In this document: positions 19,000-29,984 of the stretch, piece by piece
How positions within the stretch are numbered: position 1 is the stretch's first letter
Layout of the letters: the number at the start of each line of letters is the position of its first letter
Origin: Achatina immaculata
Lineage: Eukaryota; Mollusca; Gastropoda; Stylommatophora; Achatinidae
DNA length: 64,000 nucleotides
Direction: 5' to 3'
Assembly (NCBI GenBank): GCA_009760885.1
Contig: CM019716.1
Span: forward strand, 1,679,501 to 1,743,500
Translations under genes and position numbers: made by a program
Notes under the pieces: model-generated
Told to the model about the DNA's origin: nothing
What the model saw: the letters and a program-made list of their open reading frames with translations, nothing else
Database searches by the model: none

Positions 19000-21900
19000 A
19001 CATGCCAAGCCTTAGTTTTCAGAGAATACAGTTGCTTAAGCCTCGACTGTGGTTTGAGTTGGATTTGAACAATGACCATAAATAGAGTGGATCATTGTGT
19101 GAATGAATTTTATGAATTAACTTGGCCTTGTTGAAAAGAAATCTCTTATTGAGGACTAGAATGTCAAGATGTTTGCCATTATTTGTAATAACGTGCTGCA
19201 TGTTTGTCGTCTATAAGCTTTACTGCTCGCTTTCGAAATGAGTAAAGTTTTTTCATGTTTGACATGGAGCAATCATCCCAGATTGTGGAACAGTAGTCCA
19301 AGTGTGTTTGTAATTGTGATACGTAGTATATTTTCCTAGAGTCTGTGTCAAGAAAGTGTCTAATTTAGGAAAACTGGTAAAATTTCTGTGGGATTAGTTC
19401 GGTTATATTGTTTACTTGACGATTCCAGCTAAGGCAGTAGTCAGTCGTGAGACCTAGAGTTTTATGTTCACTAACATTCTCTATCTTTGGAGTTCTAATA
19501 TGGAGTTGTAGTATTGTTGGTGGTGAATTTGTCAGTTTCTGTCTTGTTGAAATGGATTTTGTTTTGCTGGTGTTTATGAGCATTGATTTATTTTTGCCCC
19601 TATTATTAGATTGTTCATTTCAGTTTGAAGAGTTGATTCAAGGTTAATACAGTCATTGTCACCAGTGTAGACTGTGCAGTCATTGTCACCAGTGTAGACT
19701 GTGCAGTCATTGTCACCAGTGTAGACTGTGCAGCCATTGTCACCAGTGTAAACTGTGCAGTCATTGTCACCAGTGTAAACTGTGCAGTCATTGTCACCAG
19801 TGTAGACTGTGCAGCCATTGTCACCAGTGTAAACTGTGCAGCCATTGTCACCAGTGTAAACTGTGCAGTCATTGTCACCAGTGTAAACTGTGCAGCCATT
19901 GTCACCAGTGTAGACTGTGCAGCCATTGTCACCAGTGTAAACTGTGCAGTCATTGTCACCAGTGTAGACTGTGCAGCCATTGTCACCAGTGTAGACTGTG
20001 CAGCCATTGTCACCAGTGTAAACTGTGCAGTCATTGTCACCAGTGTAAACTGTGCAGTCATTGTCACCAGTGTAAACTGTGCAGTCATTGTCACCAGTGT
20101 AGACTGTGCAGCCATTGTCACCAGTGTAAACTGTGCAGTCATCGGTTAAAAGATCACAAGACGATTTTTTTTTAGATGAAGTGGAAGATCATTGATGTAG
20201 ATGGTAAAATGCAGAGGACCAAGAATAGATTCTTGTGGAACTCCATTATCGACCACATATGAACTTGACTTCAGAGTTTTTGAGGGAAACTACCTGTTGT
20301 CTGCTGGAAAGAAAAGATGTAATAAATTTTGGTTAAGTCCGGGTGTAGTTTGTAAGTCTCAAGCTTTCTAGTTAGGATTTCGTGATCAGTCACGTGAAAT
20401 GCTTTTTTTAAAAAAGCCAACAAAGACAACACCACATAATTTATCGTCATTTATATTAGATAACAAACATTCTGTCATTTTTGTGAGAGCTGTGTGGCAG
20501 GAATGTGTAGGCCTAAAACTTGACTGACAGTCAACAATCAAATCATTTTCTTCCATATGTTGCAAGGTTATAATTTTTTTGTTTTTCTGGTTTTTTTTTT
20601 ACAAAGTTGATGCAGTGGACATTGGCCTAAAACTTGAGGAATTGTTCTATAAACCAGGTTTGAAAAGGGGATATATTTTTGCAATTTTAAAAGCCTGAGG
20701 AAAATGACAATGTGCAATGCACTGATTGTAAATGTATGTTGGTGTATCCGTAATTAATGGGGCGGGCCGAGTAGCGTAATATCTTGTTGCTAATTTCATC
20801 AAGTCCTGCTGTGTTGTTCTTTAAAGATGAAAGATAACTGTAAACTTCATTAACTGACATGAAATGAATACCGAATAGCTTTAGATCTGCACATTTACTG
20901 CTTATGAATTTATTTAATTGGCTTAAGTCACAAACAGGAGTTGATAGAGAAGATTTTAAAATGTTGACTTATTGTTTGAAAGGATTGCTGAACTCAGCAC
21001 AAGTAAGCACATGATTATAACTCTGCAAGTCAGATTTTTTTTTTCTTGCTTGCTAGAATGGTTAATTGCCTTCCAGACAGATTTACTGTCTGATTTGTTC
21101 TGAACTACTTTCTCAAAGTATTTCTTTTTCTTTTCTGGCATAATTAAATGTTGAACTCTGTTTCTAAGTAATCGGTGGCTGGCGTATTCCTTATTTTTGT
21201 GGGCCTGATCCCTTTCCCTCATGACTTGCAATATCTCAGGTGTTATCCAGGGGGACTTCACTTCATGTGTAACTCTCTCTCCTTAATGGGAACATGTTTG
21301 TAAAATATATTCCGAAAGATCTTTATCCAGTATTCTAGGGCCTTATCAGGGTCAGTTAGTTGGTTACACATGAGCTACAGTTGCTGCTTGCAACTCTTTC
21401 AGAAATGGTTCTAAGTTGAATTTGTTGAAATTTCTAAGTTTAGTGCTGGTGTGTTTGCTTTATGGGAACTTTAAATCCATTTCGTGTCCATGTAGAACAG
21501 ACCAGATAGTGATCAATCAGTGATGTGTGACGACTTTATATTCTATAATGTTTTCTGGATGAGTTACCTATATGTGATCTATTAATGTGGATGATGTTTT
21601 TAAGTTACTCTGGTGGGTTTAGAGATAGTTTGGGGTACATTGTATGACAAAACATTATCATTCCATGCAGCATTTGATTGTCTGTAATCAATATTGAACT
21701 CTCCAAGGAGAATTATATCCTTTAAGTTAAATGACAAAACATAATCCATCATACTTGTAAAGTGATCATACCACGATGCTGTTGCATTTGGATTGCGATA
21801 CAGAAACCCGACAAAGATTGGGCTCTGCTTCGGAAGTTTGATGTAAATACCATATGTATTCAATATCTGGTGTCTCGAGGTCTATTCTACGGCAAGAGTG

Positions 21901-22047
21901 TATGGCTGTGATGACATATACAACTATTCCTGTTTCAGGCTTTCCAGTAGCATCACGTCGAAGTAAATTATAACCATCTATCCTAATATCCTCGTCAGTT
22001 TTTTTTTATTAGATGACTTTCTGAAAAGCCAGAGATATGAAAATGGT

Positions 22048-22049
<2 letters not shown>
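19000..22049 (-). pseudogene. LINE A copy 2 ORF2 (endonuclease-RT), disrupted
   Basis: Recognisable pieces from N to C are endonuclease with FVGFLYRNPNATASWYDHF and DIILLGEFNIDYRQS (21600-21863), linker MKSPWITPEILQVMRERD (about 21261), palm region around 20150 where FADD is read as LTDD before the satellite, post-palm MLINTSKTKSI (about 19583) and C-terminal LYLWSLFKSNSNHSRG (19019-19201). Frames change several times. The GDFN motif reads GEFN, another sign of decay. Confidence 0.88.
19646..20150. repeat. 27-bp minisatellite derived from the RT active-site codons
   Basis: About 18 copies of a 27-bp unit. On the LINE sense strand it encodes a repeat of TMTAQFTLV in one frame and DCTVYTGDN in the LINE frame, the residues starting at the last Asp of the FADD box. 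The related LINE at 22112-26540 has one copy of this segment (about 23243-23270). Confidence 0.95.
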
Positions 22050-22112
<63 letters not shown>

Positions 22113-22123
22113 ATTGATTGATC
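22050..22123. repeat. (GA)n tract with (GATT)n at its right end
   Basis: Pure GA dinucleotides at 22052-22109 lie between the 5' break of LINE A copy 2 and the GATT tail of copy 3 (22110-22123). Confidence 0.97.
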
Positions 22124-22599
22124 TTTATTTCAAAAGGGTTAAGAATTGGGCACGCAGGCCCGTCTGACGTTCTGCTCTTTATCATACATCTTTCACTCTA
22201 CTCCAGACATTCTACAAATATGCTGTTCATGTAACAAACATAATTAACACTGAAGCTGAGAGATATAAAATAAAATATAACATTTACGTTTCGCTCTTAA
22301 ACATTCACTCAGTACAGAAGTAACTACATACATATATAAATGACTGTCTACTAAACAAAAATTTCGGGACTATTCAGAATAAACAATTAACTGTACTCGG
22401 TGTCTGTAAGAGCAGTTTAAGATAACTTTCAAGTTTTATGATTCATGGAGGCATGTAGTCGACATCAAATAGATATAGATAATGTTTGTAGCTGTAAGAA
22501 GGAGTATAATTTAATTTTTTTTAAATACAGGATAGGAGGGTATTCCAAAGATGAGCAGCAGAATAAGTAAACCTTTTCTTGTAAAGGATCAAGTCTAGG

Positions 22600-25310
22600 T
22601 TTTAGAAGACATATGTTGTTCAAGCGCTGGCTGCACTTTGGGCTAAATGTAAACAGGATCTATAGATAAGGCGGGGCATGCCGTGAAAGAATTTGATGTA
22701 CTAACTTGGCTTTGTTCAAGAGGAACCTGTTCTTAAAAGACGGTATTTTGATACATTTGTGCTGGTTAGTTATTTGTGCTAGATCTTTGTCACTAATAAG
22801 CTTTACTTCTCGCTTTTGAAGTGAGCAAAGCCTCTTTGTATTTGACACTGAGCAACCATCCCATACTGTTGAGCAATAGTCTAAATGTGTTTATATATGT
22901 GATATGTAGTATGTCTTCCTTGTGTCTTGATCGATGAAGTGCTTAATTTTGGCTAACTGGTATACTTTTTGTGGGATGAGTTTTGTTAGACATTGCACAT
23001 GAGAGTTCCAGGTCAGATGTTGGTCAATAATAAGACTTAGTGTTTTGTGCTCGCTAACGTTTTCTATCTGTGATGTTTCCGTGCTGAGCCGAAGTGTTGT
23101 TTTTGTTGCCTTTTGTAGTTTCTGTTTTGTTGTTATGAGTATTGATTTTGTTTTATCGGTATTTATAATCATGCCATTGTTTTTGCTCCATCTAATTAAA
23201 TTGTATGACTCGACCTGAAGAGTTGATTCTAGATTAATACAATCGTAGTCACTGGTGTAGACTGCAATCATCGGCAAAAAGGTCACAAGAAGAGTGTTTA
23301 AGATGAAGTGGAAGATCATTGATATAGATAGCAAAGAGCAACGGGCCAAGAATAGAACCTTGCGGAACACCAGTGTCAACTTTAGCAGAATTTGATAGAG
23401 AATTGTTGAAGCATACTACCTGTTGTCTGTCTGAAAGAAACGACGCAATTAATTTTATTAGGTCAGGGTGCAATTTATAAGTCTTTATTTTTCTTACATG
23501 AAAATCGTGATCAATCATATCAAATGCCTTTTTTAAAGTCGACAAAGATGGAACCACATAGTCTGTTATCATTTATGTTTACTAACCAGTTTTCTGTCAT
23601 TTTAGTAAGAGCTGTGTGGTAGGAATGATTGGTTCTAAAGCCTGACTGACTGTCTATGAGTAAATTGTTCTCTTGCATATGTGTCGTAGAGTTATTTTAT
23701 ATAGGTGTTTTTCGAGTGGTTTTGATAATGACGATAATATGGATATTGGTCTATAGTTGGTAAGATTGTTGGATGAGCCAAACTTAAAGCGAGGATACAC
23801 CTTAGCAGTTTTAAAAGCCTCAAGGAAATAGCATTTTGCAAATCACTGATTGTAAATGTATGTTAGTGTATATTAAATGAGAGGTGTAGCATAACGTAAG
23901 ATCTTATTACTAATATCATCAAGCTCAGCTGTATTGTTGTTTTTTAAGGTTAAGAGATAACTGTGAACTTCACTGACTGTTAAGAGTAGAATGTGTAACT
24001 GTTTAAAATCAGTACATCTGCTGTCCAGGAATGTTTGCAGTTCATGTAAGTCGCATACAGGAGCTGATATTGATGATTTAAGAACGTTGATTTCTTCTCT
24101 GAAATGTGTACTGATATGTGCGCTAGTGTATGCACGATAAATGGCTTGAAAATCAAATTCGTTCTTTTATTTGATAGGATATTTATGGCTCTCCAAATTA
24201 ATTTACTGTCTGATTTATGCTGTACTAGATTCATAAAGTTTTTTTTCTCTTGTCTTATTAAGTATTGAACTTTGTTTCTGAGTGAACGGTAGGTCCTAAA
24301 GTCCTTGATTTTGTGTGCCCGGTCACGTTCTCTCATGTCATGTAATATTTCAGTTGTTATCCAAGGTGACTTCGTCTGGTGTTTTACTCTCACCTCTTTC
24401 ATGGGGACACGTTTGTCTAATATATCTCTGAAGATCTTTAGCCAATATTCTATTGCCTCATCAGGGTCTGTTAGTTGGTACACGTGTGTAAGTGAAGATT
24501 CTTGCACATCATTAAGGAATAATTCTAGGTTAAATTTTTGGAACTTTCTAAATTTCATACTGATGTGATTGTGTTTAGGAAGTTTATACCCCTTTCTTGT
24601 CCACGTACAGCAGACTGGGTAATGATCACTTAACGAAGTATGAGGGATGTTACATTCAATGATTTTTTCTGGGTGGGCTACATATATATGATCTAATAAT
24701 GTGGATGATACTTCTGTTACTCTGGTAGGTTTGGTGACAATTTGGCAAAAATTGTAGGGTAATATAATGTTGCTCCAAGCTGGATTTGATTGTGTTAGAT
24801 CTATGTTGAAATCTCCAAGAATGATAATATCTTTGAACTTAAAGGTTGAAACCTCATCCATCATAGTCGTGAAGTGATCGTACCACAGGGATGATGCATT
24901 TGGATTATGGTACAAAAGTCCAATAACTAATGGACTCTGGTTTAGCAATTTAACTTCCGCCCAAATACACTCTACCTCTGATGATTCTAGGTCTTCTCTA
25001 CGACTAAACTGGATAGTTGTGGAGACATGCATTACTAGACCTGTTTCTAGTTTTCTAGTTGGGTCACGCCGGATCAGGTTAAAACCGTTAATTCTAATAT
25101 CTTCATCGGTTATGTTCCTATTTACACGGCTTTCAGAGAAGCCAAAAATGTGGAAATTTTGATTTAATATGTGTGTTACATCAGGAATTTTACCTAATAG
25201 GTGATATACATTTAGATGGCCTATTCGAAGTCCTTCTTTATGTAACCATTTTTCGGTAGGTGGGCTCAATTTATTTTCCTGTCTACTGTTATTGGTTTGA
25301 AAGTAATTCC
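22600..25310 (-). pseudogene. LINE A copy 3 ORF2 (AP endonuclease plus RT), frameshifted
   Basis: The first 429 codons (25269-23980) contain the endonuclease: LRIGHLNVYHL, FGFSESRVN, IIILGDFNIDLTQS, STLLDHIYVAHP and SLSDHYPVCCTW. A linker with KSPWITTEILHDMRERD follows. After frameshifts near 24150 and beyond, the RT reads STLKKAFDMIDHDFHVRK, VPQGSILGPLLFAIYIND and LFADDCS (about 23260-23290), then MIINTDKTKSILITT and YQLAKIKHFIDQDTRK. The catalytic residues are visible but the frame is broken in at least three places. Confidence 0.9.
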
Positions 25311-25851
25311 TATTATGATACTTAATACTGAAGTAAATAAATTTTTAAATACTACACAGAGACACACTCTGTATATTAAACTTTCAACTGGTACACAACT
25401 CACCAGCTGAAATAACTGGAAACTGAAAGAGAGACACGCCTAACACTGAATTTCGCTGAAATATGCGAATTCACTAACAAGTTGAGCAATTAATTATATA
25501 GTTCTCACACACAAAAAGATACAACTTACAAACTGCAAGAACCTAGTGAAAGTTAACAAGAATTAGAAAAATATGTACAAAAGAAAAAGGGCAAGAAATA
25601 GAGTGCAATAATTAAACGTAGAGAATTCTAAATAAACTTAAGAAAGAAGATATCAGTCACTATATCCTGCTGAGTAATAATTCTTCTTTGACATTGCGGG
25701 TTGAAGGTTTCAGTTTGTGATGGATCACGATGATATTGCCATCAGTCTAAGGCATGTGGTGTCTGTAAGGTGGCATGCCATGTGAATTATGCAGAGATAA
25801 CATATAGGCATGACTCAAGGCTGCAGGGCTAAATTGCAACAAATACTGCCG

Positions 25852-26536
25852 CTACAGATTTCTTTGAGGATATTGCATGAAACTTGCGTGTCTGTTGAAG
25901 TCTTCCAATGAGCTGTGTGACTGTGGAAGAATCCTGACGTTGTTGACGCTCGTATCAGCTCGTCTGACCGTCTGATGCTCACGTGAGGGTAGGGGTGGAA
26001 ACATTGTGTCATAGTCGGTGGTTTGCTGTGGAACAGGTGGTGCAGATTTGGAGGTCCCTATGGTTTTAGTGCTCGGAGTAGAGCTGGCTTTATGGGGGTT
26101 TTTTGGTGGATGTGGGTGTTGTTTGTGGACATTCAACTGTACTACGTCTTTCTGTAGTGTACGTTCTGGAAACTTTAGATTTTTGCCAAGGATGCTGGTA
26201 CCAAGTTTTGATGTATGTATGTGGTCCCTGTACATCCGTTTCTTCTGGGCACCAGAGGCTGAGATGAAGAACACAGTGTGGTTTAAGAAGACAATGTTGT
26301 TACCACGACAGTATGACTGAAGTGCCTTGTTGTTGATGTCTACCAGGCGGCGTCCAGGACCGGAGCAGGGTGGAATGATGGAAGATAGGAAGGTGGCTGC
26401 AGTCGGACACTTGATGGCGGAAGTCAAAGCCTGCATGTTGGAACGTCTGATGTTCTGGCCATTCATGCTGTCATTTATGCCAACATGTACGGAGATTTTC
26501 CTCACGCCCTGGTCTATATTAAAACTTCTCAGTGCT

Positions 26537-26540
<4 letters not shown>
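25852..26540 (-). pseudogene. LINE A ORF1 fragment with SGNH-esterase-like domain
   Basis: The frame is open from the (GA)n junction at 26540 to a stop at 25852 (about 229 codons including LRALRSFNIDQGVR). It contains KISVHVGINDSMNGQN and RDHIHTSKLGTSILGKNL. These fit block III (GxND) and block V (DxxH) of SGNH hydrolases, the esterase domain known in ORF1 of CR1-clade elements. The block I nucleophile region would lie upstream and is cut off. The C-terminal part is Pro/His/Lys/Ser-rich and probably basic. Its role in the element (RNA or membrane association) is inferred from the family only. Confidence 0.75.
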
Positions 26541-26588
<48 letters not shown>

Positions 26589-26590
26589 TA
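26541..26590. repeat. (GA)n tract
   Basis: Abuts the 5' break of LINE A copy 3. Confidence 0.97.
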
Positions 26591-27234
26591 AAACGAATGG
26601 AGAGGAAAGAATGCTAACCGCAAATTTAGTATTTTTCAGTTGTGATGGGACGGGTAAGATTCGAGTGAGAGACGTAGTATGGAAACGATAGTAACAGAAG
26701 TATCGATAACTAGTGAAACCTGGAAAGTGAGAGACAGGGGAACAAAGCTGAGTCGTTTCTATTCGTCCACCATATCTATTTATAGGTGGTCTGTGGCGGT
26801 CTTATCTGTCTTCAAGAAGAAAGGGGGGGGGGGGGGTGTACAGCAGACGGATTATCCCGGCATATGAATTGAACTCTACTGGGGTGGGGTGGGGGGCCAC
26901 TCTGGGAGCAGTGGCGAGAGCTGTCCTCGCTCCCACTCCGACCAATGGAAGAGTTTTATGGATATATCTACACCTTGGTCCGTGACTTCAGCAGGACTCC
27001 CAGGTTTACTGCTCACGTCTACAAATGTATAACAAGTAAGAATGGAGAAAAGAGTGAGCACTTGTACGAAGATGTGAAACTTAGTGAACGTTTTAATAAA
27101 ATTACATATTCAAGCAAGTGTCTGAAAGAAAGAAAGATGGAAAGGAAGAAGAGAAAAAAGGAGGAAGAAATAATCTTGATCTCTGTAACATACCTTTGGG
27201 TATTCCTAATCTGACGTACTGAATCTCATCAAGG
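26591..27234. other. unassigned sequence with a G run
   Basis: No gene recognised. G run at about 26822-26836 and G-rich stretch 26881-26896. Confidence 0.5.
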
Positions 27235-27458
27235 AGTAGACAATATATACTGGTAGGGGGAGCCTAGAGAGAAACTTATGTAGACAATATATACTGGTAG
27301 GGGGAGCCTAGAGAGAAACTATGTAGACAATATATACTGGTAGGCGGGAACCTAGAGAGAAACTATGTAGACAATATATACTGGTACGCGGGAGCCTGGA
27401 GAGAAAATATGTAGACAATATATACTGGTAGGGGGGAGCCTAGAGAGAAACTTATGTA
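27235..27458. repeat. 44-bp minisatellite
   Basis: Five near-identical copies of GTAGACAATATATACTGGTA, then a G run and GAGCCTAGAGAGAAAC. Confidence 0.96.
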
Positions 27459-27459
27459 C

Positions 27460-27643
27460 AAAGGTATAAAACAATATGTAGAAATATACAAAACAATGTG
27501 TACAATAGTACAAAACAATATGTACAATGCTACAAAACAATATGTGCAATAATACAAAACAATATGTACAATGGTACAGAACAATATGTGCAATAATACA
27601 AAACAATATGTAGAATGGTACGGAACAATACTCCCCCCCCCCC
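27460..27643. repeat. 22-bp minisatellite ending in a C run
   Basis: About eight copies around TACAAAACAATATGTACAAT, then 10 or so Cs at 27633-27642. Confidence 0.94.
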
Positions 27644-28161
27644 AACCGAGAACCATCCTACACACACACAGACAAGTACTGAGACCTACATATCAATCAA
27701 TACACTATGGGGCCCACGAAAGCCCTTCAGGTCAATTTTTAAAATATTGAAATCCTATCGGGCACCAGAGCTAGACCCCCTCCTTCACCATTCCCTCTCA
27801 CTGGGCCTACAGGTAGGTTCTTAACCTAGATTTAGCCCCAGCCATTGTTTTAGATAACCCGGGTTAACGCGGACAGACGCCACCTCGTTACCCCGAGCAA
27901 CGAAGTAAGTCAGGGGCCGCAACCTCTAGTCGGCATGGCCAGGAATCTATACTAATCTGATGTATGTGTAAAGGTTACTATTGCTGATGCATCTGAGATT
28001 AATGTCTCTTTTCCTTTTTTCATTAATATTATAAAGGCCGCTGAGAGAACTGTGTTTTGACCGTCTTCACACTTTACCTTTATCACAGTCATCTCATGGA
28101 GTCTGTTGACGAGAAGTAAAACTTTATGTGATAATTCTTGTCAGACTTGGAAGATACTTGC

Positions 28162-28164
<3 letters not shown>
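27644..28164. other. unassigned sequence
   Basis: No gene or repeat family recognised. Confidence 0.45.
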
Positions 28165-28219
<55 letters not shown>

Positions 28220-28643
28220 GAACGTGTGTGTGTATGTTAGAGCATGACGCTGGAACGCCTGGAGCAATTTCAACCAAACTTGGCACTCATATGACTTACA
28301 CTCAGGACAATGCACCGTGTGGATTAGATAATCCCTAGGGGTGGTGGGGGCTTCGATCGACGCAAAAAATAAAATGAATGTCGAAATTGACCGAGATTAG
28401 TATCGAATCCGTAGTGGTCGAGGTCGCTAAGCTGATTGGTGACAGTCCTGATGACAATTAAACCCAAGTTTAGTCGAATAGAACGAACAGAATTCTGTAG
28501 AACAGTCTAGACTCTGTAGAACCTTCTAGAAGGTTGTGAAAATGAATAGAACTTTGTAGAACCGTCTAGAAGGTTGTGGAAATGAATAGAACTTTCGTGA
28601 CTGGGATAAATAAATACCCGGACAACGTCGGGTACTCAGCTAG
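28165..28643 (+). mobile_element. candidate non-autonomous Helitron-like element
   Basis: The right end has a short GC-rich hairpin (ACCCGGACAACGTCGGGT, about 28616-28633) about seven bases before a terminal CTAG (28640-28643), and the next base is T. This is the arrangement of Helitron 3' ends (hairpin, CTRR, insertion before T). Upstream are two copies of a 39-40-bp phrase with the palindrome CCTTCTAGAAGG (about 28520-28595). The left part is a (TA)n run (28165-28216). The 5' TC end is not identified and no Rep/helicase is present. Confidence 0.55.
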
Positions 28644-28985
28644 TTCTAACTAAAAGACAAGCCAGTACTACGTCCACTACCATAGTTGATCGTATCAAAT
28701 TTACATGAGGAAGCTTTGCTGAAAGACAATAGATATGAAGCTGCTAAGGGATTGATCCTTAAAAATGTTCTAAACGCTGACATAGATAAGATCAAAAGGC
28801 CTAACAGTAAGCCTTACCTTAGCCTTAAATAGGCATGTTGGATATAGCGGTTTCACTGAAGAAGGCGATCTAGGTTTAGCAAACAGACAGGCGAATGGTC
28901 GCGTACTAACAGCCAATAGCAACAATACATGCAACGCTAACCCTATGAGGTTTTACCTACCGCTTTCAGGTCCGGAGTTAGGTTG
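28644..28985. other. unassigned sequence
   Basis: No gene or repeat family recognised. Confidence 0.45.
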
Positions 28986-29640
28986 ACAAGCTTGGGCTAC
29001 TGTAGATTAGCTTTATCTACTGTAGATAAGCTTGGTCTACTGTAGATAAGCGTGGGCTACTGTAGATTAGCTTTATCTGCTGTAGATACGCTTGGTCTAC
29101 TGTAGATAAGCTTGGTCTACTGTAGATAAGCGTGGGCTACTGTAGATTAGCTTTATCTGCTGTAGATACGCTTGGTCTACTGTAGATAAGCTTGGGCTAC
29201 TGTAGATTAGCTTTATCTACTGTAGATAAGCTTTATCTGCTGTAGATAAGCTTGGGCTACTGTAGATTAGCTTTATCTGCTGTAGATAAGCTTGGGCTAC
29301 TGTAGATTAGCTTTATCTGCTGTAGATAAGCTTGGGCTACTGTATATTAGCTTTATCTGCTGTAGATAAGCTTTATCTACTGTAGATTAGCTTGGGCTAA
29401 TGTATATTAGCTTTATCTACTGTAGATAAGCTTAGGCTACTGTAGATAAGCTTGGGCTGCTGTAGATTAGCTTGGGCTACTGTAGATAAGCTTGGGCTAC
29501 TGTAGATTAGCTTGGGATACTCTAGATAAGCTTAGGCTACAGTAGATTAGCTTGGACTACTGTAGATTAGCTTGGGCTACTGTAGATTAGCTTTATCTAC
29601 TGTAGATAAGCTTTATCTACTGTAGATAAGCTTGGGCTAA
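28986..29640. repeat. 20-bp minisatellite with 40-bp higher-order pattern
   Basis: About 32 units of CTACTGTAGATAAGCTTGGG and variants with TTTATC in place of TTGGGC. Alternation of the two variants gives 40-bp and longer super-repeats. Many units contain GATAAGCTTTATC, an inverted repeat with a 3-base centre. Confidence 0.95.
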
Positions 29641-29659
29641 CATTAACTTTTACAACTAA

Positions 29660-29967
29660 ATATTATCCAAACCAAATGTAATAGATAAGAAAACGGCAGT
29701 CAGAATTTCTTGGACATGTCACGAGAAGACAGACGTTGGAGGACTTGGCAATGACTGGAAAATTTAAGGAGAAAAAGGTAGAGAAGAAGGCCAAGAGAAA
29801 AAAAAATATCTCAGTGAAATGACCAAGTAGCATGGAAAAAAGAAGGAATCTGAATTACTTGGAAACTCCAAGGGCTACATATAGTGCAGAAGCATGATCG
29901 CTAACGCTATCCGATACAAGGCAAATAATAATAATAATAATAACAACAATTATAATAATAATAATAC
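29660..29967 (+). pseudogene. RTE-like LINE C-terminal tail with (AAT)n tail
   Basis: Reads EFLGHVTRRQTLEDLAMTGK, then a Lys-rich segment, a stop, SSMEKRRNLNYLETPR, and ends in AAT triplets from about 29926. Related to the tails at 1-571 and 55885-56304. Confidence 0.8.
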
Positions 29968-29984
29968 TAATAATAATCTTATCT

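Larger units (their letters stand above)
18370..22049 (-). mobile_element. LINE family A, copy 2, decayed and containing a satellite
   Basis: Minus strand. It runs from the conserved 3' end (about 18380-18425) through a CA/TA-rich 3' UTR, broken RT, linker and endonuclease to a break near 22049, where a pure (GA)n tract begins. It has lost much of the ORF through stops, frameshifts and a 500-bp internal minisatellite. It is older than copy 1 judging by the amount of damage. Confidence 0.9.
22112..26540 (-). mobile_element. LINE family A, copy 3, nearly full length
   Basis: Minus strand, about 4.4 kb. From 5' to 3' it has truncated ORF1 (26540-25852), an inter-ORF spacer, ORF2 (about 25310-22600), the 3' UTR and a tetranucleotide tail. 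Homology is lost at 26541, where a (GA)n tract starts. The tail joins another (GA)n tract. It is the best view of family organisation in this window. Confidence 0.92.

Noticed and set aside
22112..26540. Diversity-generating retroelement or retron (RT plus repeats)
   Set aside because: RT motifs, AP endonuclease, ORF1 and tail are those of a non-LTR retrotransposon.
27352..27665. Cys/Tyr/Ile-rich minus frames of about 100 codons
   Set aside because: Translations of the 22-bp and 44-bp satellites.
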